From the NCBI GenBank assembly GCA_965178125.1, contig OZ237775.1:434001-498000 (forward strand): a DNA stretch of 64,000 nt, in the 5' to 3' direction. This document shows positions 35,903 through 48,400 of this stretch, piece by piece. Source of the stretch: Bilabrum cf. latius. Taxonomy: Eukaryota > Bigyra: Bicosoecida > Bigyra > Bicosoecida. The position numbers were made by a program, and so were the translations under genes. The stretch's first letter is position 1; every line of letters begins with the position of its first letter. The notes beneath the pieces are model-generated. The model was not told where the DNA came from. It ran no database searches and worked only from the letters and a program-made list of their open reading frames with translations.

Positions 35903-36487
35903 GTGATTGCGCCGCGTGGAATGCTGTGTCTGTGCTGAGGTGGGTTGGATGGCAGCAGTGCTCAACTGTTGGTCGGGTGGGCTTGTTCTGGTCGAGGGCA
36001 TGCGTGACGTAGACACGAATGTCCCTCATGTGACTGGATCTAATTAAAAGATTGGATAGGAGTGTGGACTGGAAGTTTGCGGGGCTGTGTGACGCTTTGC
36101 TGCCGTCGGAGGCACAAAGTATATCGTGCAGACCGTGACCGATGATGCCAAACCGCTTGGCTACCTGCCGTCTGGCGTTGACGCTATCTTTGTCCCTTTG
36201 GATGGGCTGCCCGGTCAATTGATTCGGGCGGTCCGGTAGCACATCGCAGATTGTGACAGGTCGCCGCTTGAGTTCCATCTGTTGAAGATGTGGTCCTTGT
36301 GGACCTTGGCTCATCGTCGGGTTACCACCAGTGCTCTTTTTGGAACGTGCATGTCATTGATACACTTCTTGCTACTGCTACTGCTGCAGAGTCTTGTTTA
36401 TTTCGGCGAGCCACTGCCAGGCTCCGAGTCGTTCGACAATATGCATTGCCCGTACGTCACACCGCACTAAGCATCCAACCAATTCAG
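35903..36487. other. Intergenic region between TIG gene B and the glycoside hydrolase; no gene seen
   Basis: It holds the 3'UTR of gene B and the promoter of the next gene. The frame of the next gene is open upstream of its ATG to about 36290, but that segment has no signal peptide or domain features. I therefore use the later ATG. Confidence 0.45.
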
Positions 36488-38083
36488 ATGTATTCGCTTG
36501 CACAAGTCATTATTGTCCTCGCTGGCCTTTCAACGTGCGCGACTGCATCAACGCCGGAGCTGTGGCTTGGTGGAAGCACTCGATCTAATGGTGTATTCGA
36601 CAACTTCCGTGTAATTAACTACACCAATGCAAACGCTGCGCGGATTTACCTGTGCTGGAGCTACTTGGCGCACGAAAAGCCGGATCCAACGATTAATCCG
36701 AGCCTGCAGGCCAAAGATGTGTCGTCTGGAATGGTTGACGAATTTATTGCCAGCCACGACGGGTGGAGCCTGTTCGAGGGCTGGATCCAGATTCTAGAAG
36801 CCGAAAAGATTCGAATCGTTGGCGCCATTGGAGATGGGGGCACAAACTGCGTGCCCAAGATGAATTCCAGCGGCTCATCCTACAAGTTCATGGACCCGAA
36901 CACTGTGGGAGCTGACGCGTACGCTGCAAACATGTTATTGTATGCGCGAGCCGTGGCAAGGAAATTTGGCTCGCGGATTGATGCATGGCAGACGGAGAAC
37001 GAGCCGAATTACGCCTGGATCACTGCGGTGGCTGATTCGAGATGCTCGCTCCTCACCGGTGGCGAGCAGTGCCAATCAGACCGCGGCGAGCAATACCCAG
37101 CAGCGGCACCAGGGCTTTCTCGTCTGATTCATGACATTGATATGTCGCCTGCAACTATTCAGACTGCGCAGCTCCGCGTGAAGGAATTGTCCAACCATCA
37201 GACGATGCCAGACAGCAGCAGCAGCAGCAGCAGCTGGCTGATCCCGCTCATTGGAGCGTGGGCAAACGCGACGGTTGTGCGCCAGTCCATCGAGGCTCAA
37301 CGGAAGGGCATCCTCGCGGAGATCCCGGGGGCGCTCACCGCCGTCAACTTCATGGCGGATGTTCCAATGGACGCCAGCGGCGCCGCGCAGGAACCCCACT
37401 GGACCGACCTTGCCGCGTCGTGGTGTGACGAGTCCCTCTTCGACATCATGGCCTTCGACTCCTACCCCAACTACCTCACGGCCGCTCCAGTCCTCGGGCA
37501 GCGAGTCGGCGAGAAGGCGGCGGAGGCTGCTGCTGCGGTCGAGGCCTGCAGCCCGACGCATGCCGCCAAGGAGGCATTCCCCACCGTGGCGGGCTCCCAG
37601 GGAACAGTGCCTCTCTGGATCATGGAGACAGGGTACGCCTGCCTCCATGATGATGAGTGCACCCCCGCAAGCGGTTGCAACCGGGTGCCCGCCGCCAACT
37701 ACACGGAGGCCAACCAGGCCTAGTACTACCGAGACGCCTTCGAGTCCACGGTCGGCGCCGGGCTGGCCCAGGGATTTCTGGCGTTCGGCGCATGGCCCGG
37801 CCCGGGCGTGTCTCCGCCCGCCGCACCGGGGTACACGGCCCAGGACGAGAAGGCGCTGACGCTGGCCTCGGCGTGCTACCTGTCCCCGCCCAACGAAACT
37901 GCCAAAGCCACGGAGGCGCTGGCGGCTTGGGCGCTCGAGAACTCCGGGTATGTGTTGTCCGGGCGGCTGGGGCAGCTGGTGGGAAACATAACGAACTCCT
38001 GGGGAACGTTCCGCGCGGATCACAACCCGATGGCCGCTGCAGAGGAGCTCCGAAAGCTGTACTCAAAGGCTTTGCATGCTTGA
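36488..38083 (+). CDS. Secreted glycoside hydrolase, clan GH-A TIM barrel (UAG read as Gln)
   Basis: 531 codons end at UGA (38081-38083), with one in-frame UAG (37721-37723) between NYTEANQA and YYRDAF. That site sits in a C-terminal helix where related enzymes vary among polar residues. The start at 36488 gives a clear signal peptide (MYSLAQVIIVLAGLSTCATA). Glycosidase marks of clan A are ENEPNY (acid/base Glu, ~37000-37015), FDIMAFDSYPNY (~37440-37470) and WIMETGYA (nucleophile Glu, ~37617-37640), at the expected spacing. Several N-x-S/T sites fit secretion. A poly-Ser run from AGC repeats lies at about 37210-37232. It probably acts on a wall or environmental polysaccharide. I cannot assign the GH family (5, 39 and 53 are possibilities). 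Confidence 0.72.
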
Positions 38084-38642
38084 ATTGATAGTGTTCTGGC
38101 GATTTCTCACTCCCAAATGCAGCCATCGTACGCGTTGCTCTCCCGAAACCGTTGGACCTGCGATCTGGCCAGAAATGTTTCGATCTGAGTCTCCCAAGGT
38201 CGCGTGTTGGCGGAAGGTATGGCTCGCGAAAGGGAGGGAAGGGGGTGAAGGAATTGTACCGGCAAAGCAGACAGGGGCAAGTGCATTGAAGGATTAAGCT
38301 AGTGTTAAAGGCGTTACTAATTCCAAGAGTTACCAGCCGTGCGACCGCCGTGGTGACTGTCATGCCGCACAGCATACGGTGGCATTGGTTGCGACCACTG
38401 GAAAGATTAAAACCGGGCTTCAAACGTTGCTTTCTGAGAAAGGAGGAGTGCATTGACCATTATTATCGGCAGTACCAGTCAAGCATTCAGTTCACGGTTG
38501 AGCAAGTGATGCAGGCTGACCCTGGGCCCATCAATGAGCCGTCATACGGGAGACCGGTCGGGTTCAACGAGTTGCGTGCGATTCCTTGCATTAAACAGAC
38601 TCAGACACATCTGCGCAAATTCGAGCCTTTGCACCTGCCATT
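38084..38642. other. Intergenic region; no gene seen
   Basis: About 560 bp separate two same-strand genes for secreted enzymes. Only short ORFs without domains are present. Confidence 0.45.
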
Positions 38643-40325
38643 ATGGCAAACCTGGCCTTAGCAGCCGCAGTGGCATGGCTTTTTTTGTCGATGTAGAGCG
38701 CAGCTATGCCTGGATTTGTATCTGAGGCTCCGCGCCATATCCGGCTCACTCAGCTGCGTTCAGAGAGCAGTATGCGATTTACCTGGAACCAATTGCATGC
38801 CCCGGTCAAGCCGATGGTTCTCGTGGGAATCAACAAGCTGAATCTCACGCAAGCGATACCTGCGATATGCCATACGTTCGTACAGAGCGATATGTGCGCA
38901 GCCCCAGCGACGCTGCCCAAGAACTGGGAGGTGCCTGGGTACATTTGCGTCGCCACTGCAACCAATCTCCCGACCAACAATGTAACAAAGATGTACTACA
39001 GCGTCGGTGACGGCGGTAACATGTCGGCACCGAGGTCCTTTCGCCCTGGCCCTTCAGACACAAGCGGTCGGAGCCTGCGACTCCTTGCGACGGCAGACAT
39101 GGGCATCGATACGCCCATGGCGCTGTCAACCTTAAACAATATGACTTAGGTTGTCGAAGCCTCCGAGGATGGCGCGGGCATGGACCCGTTCGATCGCCCC
39201 GTGGACCTGGTCCTGTTCAACGGCGATCTGTCGTACGCCGTGTCGCACGCTCCAATCTGGGCCCAGTTCTTCGATCTCATGCAGGGCATCACGGAGCGCG
39301 TGCCCGTGAGCTACGCCGTGGGAAACCACGACTATGACGACAAAAATCAGACCTTTGACCCCTGGTGGTCGGACATCTGGTGGGACGGAGGATCCCAGGG
39401 GGAGTGTGGACTGCAGTACGACGCACGGCTGCAGCAGGAGGGACCAGCGCCACCAGGGCCCCGAGGGAACAACTGGACGGCCCCGGGGTACTACTCCAAC
39501 GTGAACAATTACTGGCACAGCATCAACCGGGGCCCCGTGCACTCCATCGCCCTTTCCACAGAGCACAACTACACTGCAGGCAGCCCTCAGTACCAGTGGC
39601 TGGTGGCGGACCTGCAGGCTGTGGACCGCGACCCGCAGACAGGCACTCCCTTCGTTATCGTGATGCTGCACCGGGCCATGTACGACACTACGCTCAGCGC
39701 GTTTTTACCCGAGGAGTTTGCCCTACGTTACGAGCTTGAGCCGCTGTTCGAGCAGTACAACGTGTCGCTGGTGCTGCTGGGGCACGTGCACAACTACCAG
39801 AGGACATGCGCCGTGTGGGATGGGACGTGCACGGGAGGCGATGGAACGAAAACAGAGGGCTCTTCTTCTGCCGGTATCGCTGCAGCTGCTGCCGGGTAGA
39901 GCCAAGCAGAGCGCGGGGAGGCCCATGCTCGCAAAGCCGCGCTGGTGGGACTAGAGGAGCGGCGGGCGAGGGCCGTTGCGAGAGATCATCCGGGGGTGGT
40001 GGGGAAAGACGGCGAGAGCGTGGATCCCACAGGAAGGGCCCTTGAGGACTTCCTGAGGCAGGCACCCGGGGAGAGGAAGACCCCCCATGGGGAGTCACCG
40101 CGGGGCCGCATCTACGCGCTGATTGGATCGGCTGGGCAGCCCACCGGATCCCGCGGCTGGCTGCTCGATCCATCGTGGTTGGCTGCTCGATCAGAGGAGT
40201 ACGGCTACATGGACATCGTGGTACACAACGCCTCTTTGGCCACGGGTAGGTACGTGTCCACCCCGGGCGGCGTCGTGCTGGACGAGTTCAGTTTCGGGCC
40301 GACAGGCAGAGACTACGGGTAGTGA
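38643..40325 (+). CDS. Secreted purple acid phosphatase / metallophosphoesterase (UAG read as Gln)
   Basis: 560 codons end at UGA (40323-40325), with four in-frame UAGs, one the very last codon before the stop. The ATG at 38643 gives a signal peptide (MANLALAAAVAWLFLSM-UAG-SAA). An N-terminal FN3-like domain (HIRLTQL...RFTWNQ...YYSVGDGG) precedes the phosphatase fold. All five metal-binding blocks of plant and animal purple acid phosphatases are present in order: ATADMG (~39090), NGDLSYA (~39222), VGNHDYD (~39318), MLHRAMY (~39663) and GHVHNYQRT (~39780). The C-terminus matches the family end, with a GYMDIVVHN strand. A charged, low-complexity insert (~39890-40100) follows the last metal motif. 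The role is phosphate release from organic esters outside the cell or in the vacuole. Confidence 0.9.
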
Positions 40326-41280
40326 TGTGAGGCAAAGTCATGAAGACTACTGACGAGATTGAAACTGCTAAATTGAGTAGATCCTGCCGCGCTGTAGCCG
40401 GTTGAACGACAGGGTCCGCCTCCAAGATGACCCCCCCCCCACAAAAAAAAATAGAATCCATATGCGCTGGTCTGTGGCTCCTCCTTCCTACCATCCGGGA
40501 TACCCTCAAATCAACCAGATGACCCCACCAATCATCTCTACCACAAACCCTCTAGCCTGGTGCACCAGCACTGCACCCATCTCTCCTCCACCACCCCAGC
40601 CACTCCCACCCCGTCGCGACCGCCGGTCCTGCTCGTGTCTGGCCGGCGATACCCCCCGACCGCTTCCTCCTCCGCTTCGGTACGTCACATCTGATCCTGC
40701 ACCTCAAGCGGGTCCTGCGCCTAAAGCGCGACCTCAATCTCAGGGATCTAATTGGCCTCACCAACAGGAGAAGGTCCAGCCCACTTGCAGTACCTAGAAG
40801 TGCGCCGGTATTCCGAGAAAGGAGTGGGCCAGCTGACTCCCCCCGTACCCCTCCTCGCTGAGATCCAAAAATCCGTCGTTGCACCAACGAAGGCCATACA
40901 GCGGCCACCTTCAGCTTGCTCTAATTGGCTTGCAGGTCAGTATTGAGGCTTTATTGAGTAGTGTCGAAACGGAGTGGCAATGCTCTGGAGTGTAGCGTTG
41001 ACCCTTAAAGTGAGCAGGGCAGTTTGCTGCTGCGCAGTGTCGCCTCCTTTTCCATGCGGGATACACAACAGGGCATATCCCGTCGCACCCCTCTTGCGAT
41101 TGCAATGGTAGGAGGATCGAATAACTCTCAGAACGAGCTGCAGTGCCACATCGTGCACAGTCTTGACCACAGCTCAAGGAATGCCCAGAGGACCGTACGA
41201 AACCGTGACGGTGTTCCAGGCAACTGGCTTCTGGCGATCGTGCACTGCATGTACCTCGTCCGCACAGTCGAATCGCCCGA
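40326..41280. other. Convergent intergenic region with a homopolymer run; no gene seen
   Basis: This 955-bp region lies between the 3' ends of the phosphatase (plus) and the claudin-like gene (minus). It contains a C10 tract followed by an A-rich run (~40431-40451) and a Pro-rich open stretch (40402-40797) that looks like chance reading of CCN-rich DNA. Confidence 0.4.
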
Positions 41281-41952
41281 TTACAGCCCGCTCACCGCCC
41301 TACCCGCCGTGGATCGCCTCCTCAAGTTGCCGCTGGCGCTCGCCCCGGTCGCCTTCTTTCCCCTCTTAGACTTGCGCCTCCTCCGCCGACGGTTGTTGTT
41401 CGCCGTCCAGCCTGCGCCCGCCCGCCTGTCGCCCGCAGGCTCTTGCTGCTTCTTTAGGTATGCCCAGAAATACTGGGCCGACGCAAGCCCAAAGAAAAGC
41501 CAGGACAGAATCTGAACGCCAAAGCCGATCCCGTACCGCATTCGGTCGGAGCTGCCAACCGTGCCCGCTGCCCCAGCCGCCCATGATAATGAAACCAACA
41601 CGCCAAGCGCGACTGGCCCGGCTGGAACCAATACGGCCACAAACATCATGAAAGCGTTGCGCAGCAGGGTGTAGACCAAGATCGAGAATATCACTTCGAC
41701 AATTGCGGTGATTACCATCAGAACGGCAAACGTTCGAGCAGAAAATACAGCGGCTGACGGATCCAGTATGCCATCGCATCCGTCTGGTACAAACGGGACG
41801 TCAACTGTACAAATTCGCCAAAGCCCAGCAGTGACCTTGGCGTCGCCGATTTGAGAAATATTCCAGTCGTTAACCACGATCGCCACGATAGAACATACCA
41901 TACCAATAATTGAGGTTACTGTTCCTGATGTTGCGGACCAATGGAGAGGCAT
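41281..41952 (-). CDS. Claudin/PMP22/Cav-gamma family four-pass membrane protein
   Basis: 223 codons run from the ATG at 41952 (MPLHWSATSGT) to a UAA at 41281-41283, with no UAG. Four hydrophobic segments follow the claudin plan: TM1 (TSIIGMVCSIVAIVV), a first extracellular loop, TM2 (TFAVLMVITAIVEVIFSILVY), TM3 (FVAVLVPAGPVALGVLVSL) and TM4 (GFGVQILSWLFFGLASAQYF). The first loop has the family signature W...GLW..C....C (NDW, then AGLWRIC, then PDGC). The tail is short, basic and cytoplasmic (NNNRRRRRRKSKRGKK). The frame is open for 33 codons upstream of this ATG, but claudins have short N-termini. The claudin clan includes gamma subunits of calcium channels. The gene is divergent from a calcium-type channel gene about 500 bp away, so a subunit relation is a testable inference. 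Confidence 0.7.
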   Translation of the reverse strand: MPLHWSATSGTVTSIIGMVCSIVAIVVNDWNISQIGDAKVTAGLWRICTVDVPFVPDGCDGILDPSAAVFSARTFAVLMVITAIVEVIFSILVYTLLRNAFMMFVAVLVPAGPVALGVLVSLSWAAGAAGTVGSSDRMRYGIGFGVQILSWLFFGLASAQYFWAYLKKQQEPAGDRRAGAGWTANNNRRRRRRKSKRGKKATGASASGNLRRRSTAGRAVSGL

Positions 41953-42451
41953 GGCTAGGCGTGTATTGCCTTGTTTTTGTGCAACGCTTTGCTTTTCGCG
42001 TGTGATCAGACTGCAGTGCAATGCAAAGTGCGACCACTGGGGTGGTCGCACAACAGCTAGGTGACATTTTCGGCTCGTTCAAGATTCTATCGATCCTGAA
42101 GTTGCTTTCATTGGGTTCATATTCACAACAGCACATATCTTGACAAGTTGGGGCGCAGTCTGCATCACCGGTTGAGGTTCCAGCTAATAGGCGACGGTTC
42201 CAAGCAGACATTTTGTCCAGGCCGCGCCTAGCCGGCAGTCCGCGCATTTGCTTTCCGCAGCTCCATCAGCCTAGATTTCTCACTAAGATTGCATGCATTC
42301 GGCGGGTGGTGTGGTCGTCAATGCGTCCAGTGCTGCACGTCGTGGGCAGCTGCCAACGGCCGACACTTCTGGCATTTAGGACCAGGAGGCATCCGCGCCG
42401 AAAAGGTCATCGTCTGCAAAGCTACGAGCTGGTGGTATGGCTAGATAGTTG
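41953..42451. promoter_or_regulatory. Divergent promoter region of the claudin-like and channel genes
   Basis: About 500 bp lie between the two divergent starts. An in-frame upstream ATG for the channel occurs at 42437 (M-A-R-UAG-L-M), so the channel start could be five codons earlier. No known promoter motif is recognised. Confidence 0.45.
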
Positions 42452-45400
42452 ATGGAGGCTCGATCTCGCAGGGTGCTACTGCCTGCCGAGGAGAAGTCTG
42501 ATGACGACGACGTCGACGAGGAAACGGACTCTGAAGCTGAAAGACGAGCTGTTTAGAAAGCGCTGGCGCAAGACGACGCAGAATTTGACGTTCCTTTAGC
42601 GGATAGCTCCGAAGACAGTGATAGCCCTCTTCGGTACCGAAACTTCTACAGCAGCCGACGAGTGCAGTCTCGCGTTCGGCGCGCGGCCCAGAGCCACAAG
42701 GGCGTGCAGGACCTTCAGGTGAATTTCGTCGTAGTTCACGGAAATGAGGTTACAGCACACAAGTTTGCACCGAGGTCCCTGTACGTGTTCAACGAGAGCT
42801 CCTGGCTTCGACAGTGGGTGATTTGGGTCGTGACTTCCCGGTGGTTCGAACGGGTGATTCTGCTGCTTATTTTGATGAACTCCATCATGCTTGCTCTCGC
42901 GGACTACTCCCCGGAGTCAGTGGATCCCTAGACGTACGAGCCCTCTGCGAAGAACTCTCCCAGGAACCAGCTGCTGGAGGAGGCAGAGCCCATCTTCCTG
43001 GGACTGTTCGTCACCGAAGCGGCGCTGAAAATAATAGCCCAGGGGTTCATTCTGGACGAAGGTTCGTACCTGAGGTCATACTGGAACTGGCTGGATTTCA
43101 TCGTTGTTGTGAGCGGGCTGGCGTCTGCCCTGCCCTTCGTACCGAACGTGACCATCCTGCGCACATTGAGGCTACTTAGGCCACTCCGCTCCCTCACTGT
43201 CCTACCAGGCATGCGAGCACTCGTCAGCTCCCTGATCAATAGCATCCCCCAGCTGCTGAACGTCGTCGCCCTGCTGGCATTCGTGTTTTTTCTGTGGGGC
43301 GTCCTAGGGGTACAGCTGTTCGCGGGTATCCAGCACAGCCGATGCAGGATGACTCCGTACCCAGTAGAGATTCCAGCTTCCCACACACAGCTGCCGCAAG
43401 ATTGCTACCCGCTGTACGGGCTAGGCCCTGATGTTTGTGCCGCTTCGCTAAACGGCACCGGGGTCACCGTGCAGCCCCTGTATTTCGAGATGATGGACCG
43501 GTACTTTGACCCACCTGACCTCTTCCTGTACAGCGGCGCCGCCCAGGACGGTGGCAGCGCCACTGGACTGGGGGAGGCAGTGGGCAGCCTGACTTCAGAG
43601 GGCGACAGCATTCTGGAAGCGGCCGACATCTTGGGCGGCACGGGGCAGATTCCGCTGGGGGCAGACGCCGTGAACTCGTCCAGCCTAGGGACTGGCGATG
43701 TGGCTCAGGTGTACGACCCCGGCGACTACTACGTGTCGTACGCTGACGCAGTGGCCTACGTGAGAGCTCTCAAGGAAGACAGGGCGACCTTCCCGTTTTG
43801 CGGGGCTGGGCGAGCCATGGACGCAGACACCTGGAGCGACCTGGAGCTGTCAGCCGGTGGCAATGCGTGGGGCAGGCGCCGCCGATCCCGCCGGTTGCAA
43901 CAGGCCGATGATCCCAACACGTGGCCACAGACGGGTATCCCGCTGTCCTCGGGCTCGTGGAGGAAGAACACGTCACCCTGGAGCACGGCTCGTCCGTGCG
44001 TCTGGCCCATCGACGCGGAGGACCAGCGGCTTTGCGGAGACACTGTGGGTGCAAGGCATTGCAGCGCGGCGCCGCGCACCATCGAAGTCCCAATGGGCCC
44101 TGCCATTCCGTTCTACAACACTACGAGGCCGCTGCAAGCCCTCGATCAGCCAGCCGAGCCTGCGTTCGGTGCACGCTCGGGACAAGGTACGGGTGCCAGC
44201 GCGTTTGGACCACTGCCAGTGGGCGGCAACGTGACCTTCGTGGATGACGGCAGCAGGTACTGCGGCAGCAACATGGATACCTTCGGCAACGATCGCTTCC
44301 TGAGCGAGAGGTTCGTGGAGAGCGCCACCGGGATCGCCGAGCTTAACTTCGGTTTCACCACGTTCGACAACGTGATGATTGCATTCGTCACGATTCTGCA
44401 ATCCATCACGCTGGAAGGGTGGGTACTGGTGATGTACCAGCTGCAGGACAGCTTCAATCCACTTGCAGGCGGCTTTTTCATGGTAGGACTCGTGATTTTC
44501 GCGGGGTATTTCCTTTTGAATCTGGTGCTCGCCGTGTTGTGGCAGCAGTACAGCGAGTCGTAGAGAGCCGATTTGGAGGCAGTCAATCGTCGGGCCGCTG
44601 CGTTGGACCTGATCGAGCAGAAGGAAAAGTAGGAGCGTGCCGCCGAGGAGGCTATTTTGCTCAGGCTGCAGCAGGAAAACAGGAGGATGAGGCGCATTAG
44701 ACAGCAGCGAAGGAGGCGGCTGAGGGAAGAGAGAATGAGAGAGGAGGAGGAACGGGCCGCGGGGGCGGCCGGCCAGCTGTGGCGGGACAGGCCGTCCGAC
44801 AGTGACGGTGATGATGATGAGGAGAAGAAAGGAGGAGGCGGCGGTGGCGCGGCGGCAGCGCCCGGTTCACGCGCGGGGTTAAGTGGAGGTAGTACCGTAT
44901 CGTTCGCCGGCGGCCCCATCCTTTCGGCGCAGTCGGCGCACCCGGGTCGCACCGGGCCCGCTCTGGCGGGCGGGACGATCGAGGACAAAGCTGTTGCGGT
45001 GGAAGGGGGCAGCGTCATTGGTCGGGTGCGCAGTTTCTTCGGCGGAGTGCCTCAGGACGATGAGGAAAAGGGGACAGGCAGTGGCAGGGCAGGAGCGAGG
45101 GAAGCAGCGAAGAAACGCATGAAGAAGGGGCACAGCATGCGAGTGCCACCTCCGGCGCAGCTTCGAAAGCGACAGCCAGTGTTCATGAAGCTTCTCAAGA
45201 GGACCAAGACCGCGCTCATTCGAGCGCAGATGCGCGGGGAGCTGTCAGCTCCGATGCAGGATCTTGCTAGGAACCCCGACTCCACGCAGCCTCAGCTGCC
45301 CCTCCGTGGCCCAGTAACGATGGCATCAGGTAGTTTGCTAGATAGTAAGACAGGCCACTCAGTGGGCGATGCAGCTGGAGCTTCCGGTGCGCACAGCCCG

Positions 45401-48400
45401 AAGCTCGGAGCTGTGGCCCCGCCGACCCACAGCGGCGATATGCCGTCGAGCACGTCACCTATCTTGCACACGCGAGGAATCCACGAATCAGGCTCCCATG
45501 GATCCGGTGGAGATTCCAAGTCGCATGCATTAGAAGAAAGTAGCACAGGCAGCGGCAAAGGCCACATGAAGAAGAAATCAAGCATGGCGTGGCAGGCGAT
45601 CGCAGCGGCTGCGCTGTCATCACCTGCAGGAGACCCTAATACCGTGGATCCCGTCTCTGGCGACCCGTTGGAGCCTGCCGTTGGCAGCGGGGAGCATGTT
45701 ATGCCCGAGCAGCACTCGGCTGCAGCCGAGGCCGTGATCGAGAAGGTGTTCACACAGGCTCTTGCCAGGAGCCGGAGCAGGCGGGACAAGGACGGCCGGT
45801 CGAAGAGCAGGAGCAAGAGCAGGGGCAAGCATGGAGAGGATGATGCGCAGGTGTCATTTCGAGGATTGCAACGCGGTGGGTCATCCAAGCGAAGCGTGGG
45901 CACTTCAGGTACCGCCAGCTCCCGACGAATGGGTACTTCAAACAGGTCTGTCGGCACCGGCTCAGAGCGAAGGATCGTGGGTAACGCCGCGGGATCATCC
46001 CGTAGCCAGTACTTGCGCGACCACGCCAGGAGAGTGGGCCAGCAGCAGAAAGAGGCCAGGAGGGCCCGCGGCAATTCGAGGCGGCCGAACAGTGATCGCA
46101 CCGATGTGGGAGGGCAGCAGGGCCAGGTGGTGGCCTGGCGAGATTCTGGCGGAACAGAGTCCAAACGGGCCGACACGGCCGGCGTGCAGCGATCGACCTC
46201 ATCGGCAGCCAACACAAAGCAGTCTAGTGGCCGCTCAGGCCTCGACGAATTGACCGCGGGGCCACAGCAGCAAACCAGCACGATTGCAAGACTGGCTCGA
46301 ATCGGGCTGGAGGACGACGCCGACACCAAGATGAAGCACGCAATCAGGCACAAGAGCTCCGTGTCTCCCCGGACAGCGAATTCGGGAGGCCTGCCAACCA
46401 CACCACAGCCGGGAGTTCCCATGAAGCTGCACGGCCTCATCGGAGCCAGGCCCTCCATTACGGCCGGCCGGCCACCGCCACGGCCGATCGACACGGGCAC
46501 TGCCCCCGAATCTAACCTTGCAGATGCTCTCCTGGCAGCGGGGTCAGCAGAGGGCCTGATGACGCCCGGCATGGCGCTTCAAGCGATGCGCCGGGCTGGA
46601 TTCCAGGAGGAAGACCTGGATCACCCGGACCACCCCATCCATTAGTAGACGGGCAGCAGCACCCTATCCATCGCAAGGCACGTTCTCATGATGCAGCGGT
46701 GGCAGCAGCGGGCGCAGCAGCGGGCTGAGCAAGAGGCCAACGATGTGCATGATCCTACTACGATGGGGGCACTCATGGGATCAACCAACCGGGGCGTGTC
46801 CCCTCCGAGTGCAGCGCATGGTAGCGCCCAAGCACCAAGCGTGGCCCAGGCCTACCATGGCCTTGATTCCGTGCATTCCCCTCAGGCGACTGCCAGGCAG
46901 ATTATGATCCCTGTGGGCAGGGGCAGAGCGCAAGGCAGGTTGCCTACGGTGCCGAGTCACCGCAGCGCCAGCGCCGGCACAGGTGTCGTTGCCAGCGACC
47001 CGCGCCCTTCACGTGGCGGCCACGCACAATTCGAAACGGCAGGGTCAATGCACCATGCGGGTGCCGAAGGCCCTGTCTCAAGGCACAGGTCACAGTCAGT
47101 GGATCTGACTGCGTCGCGAAGCAGTGCTGCAGGGCCCGAAGCGGGCAGCACCGCGGGAATGCTGGATCCTTCGCAGCCTGTGCCCGAGGACATTTTCCGC
47201 ACGAAGATGCAGGGCCTCCCTGCCCCGCTGACGGCAGGGAACGGCCTGCAGCGGACTGCTACGAGGCCCGGTGGGAGACTCATGGCTGTCCTGCGCAGGC
47301 GCACGCTTCGGGAGTAGAAGAGCAAGAAGCATGATAGGGGGGGCAGGAAGCTGAAGCTCGCGCCTGAGACAGAGAAGATCTACAGAGACCTGCGCAGAAA
47401 AGCCAACACGCTGGTCTCGAAGGAGCAAAACGCCGCGAGCAAGGGACTCGGTAGCAGGCGTGCCTCATTCGCTGACGGTGTCACCGCAGGACTCCTGGGG
47501 GCACGTGAGTTGAGGGAGCCAACGGGAGCAGGCGGGACAGCTGGACCCGCAGGAGGCTCTGAATCGGCAGCATCCAACGGTGCTGGCGCTAGTTAGCCAA
47601 CGACTCCGCAGAGACGCGTGTCATCGATCGATCTTGCAGCTTTAAAGAGACGCAGCGAAGCCAAGCCCGTAGCAAGGCGTGCCAGGCGCACATCGACAGG
47701 GTTCAAAGGAGGCATGCAGCAAGTGGCTGAGGCGCTGCAGGCCGAGGCAGAGGCAAATACATCCAGTGGGGGTGCAGAGGAGCATGATGGAGCACCAAGG
47801 AATGCTAAAAAAGACTCGAAGCTGCAGGCAAGCGCGGGCAGCATCCGGGATGCAAGCAGTAGCAAGCTCGGGTCACCCCCGCGGAGCTCACCAGCCACTG
47901 ATTCGAAGAAGCCGATCCATGCCACAGGAGTACCTGGAGCTGAGGCGCACCGGCAGTTGTCTGCGAAAGCCACTGCACAGGTCCTGGACATTTCCACTGA
48001 TGCGGATAGCCTTCTCAGTGGGGAGGGCAGGCAAGCGGGCGCTTCACCCTCCCCCAGCATCGGTCGCGGTGTGACTGGGCCTGACAGTAAACATAGTGCA
48101 CATCGCCCCGCCGGTCTGGTTCAAGACGAAGCCCCATCGCGGGCGTCGGCCGGGTCCAGGCAGCCTCGCGTGAGGATCGTCGAATCGCCGGACAAGGGGT
48201 CCCAAGCCGCTGCGAGGCACGGTTTCTCCAAGGAACGCTCGGGTGCTTCCTTCCCTCCGGTGTAGCTGCGACCGGTCCAGTCCACCGGTGGAGCCACGCC
48301 AGCACTGCCACCCACCCGATCTCAGCATGCCCCCATGCTGGGTCTGTTAGGCAGGGGCGGTCGCTCGGACAGCTCGCGCGATTTCAACAGCAGCTCGTCC

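Noticed and set aside
36290-36487. Upstream in-frame start of the glycoside hydrolase
   Set aside because: The added segment has no signal peptide or conserved sequence, whereas the ATG at 36488 begins a textbook signal peptide.
40402-40797. Pro-rich ORF downstream of the phosphatase
   Set aside because: Low-complexity CCN-rich DNA beside homopolymer runs, with no signal peptide or domain and no similarity within the window.
45292-46572. Long minus-strand ORF (426 aa) opposite the channel I-II linker
   Set aside because: Antisense shadow of GC-rich low-complexity coding sequence; it lies inside a continuous channel frame.
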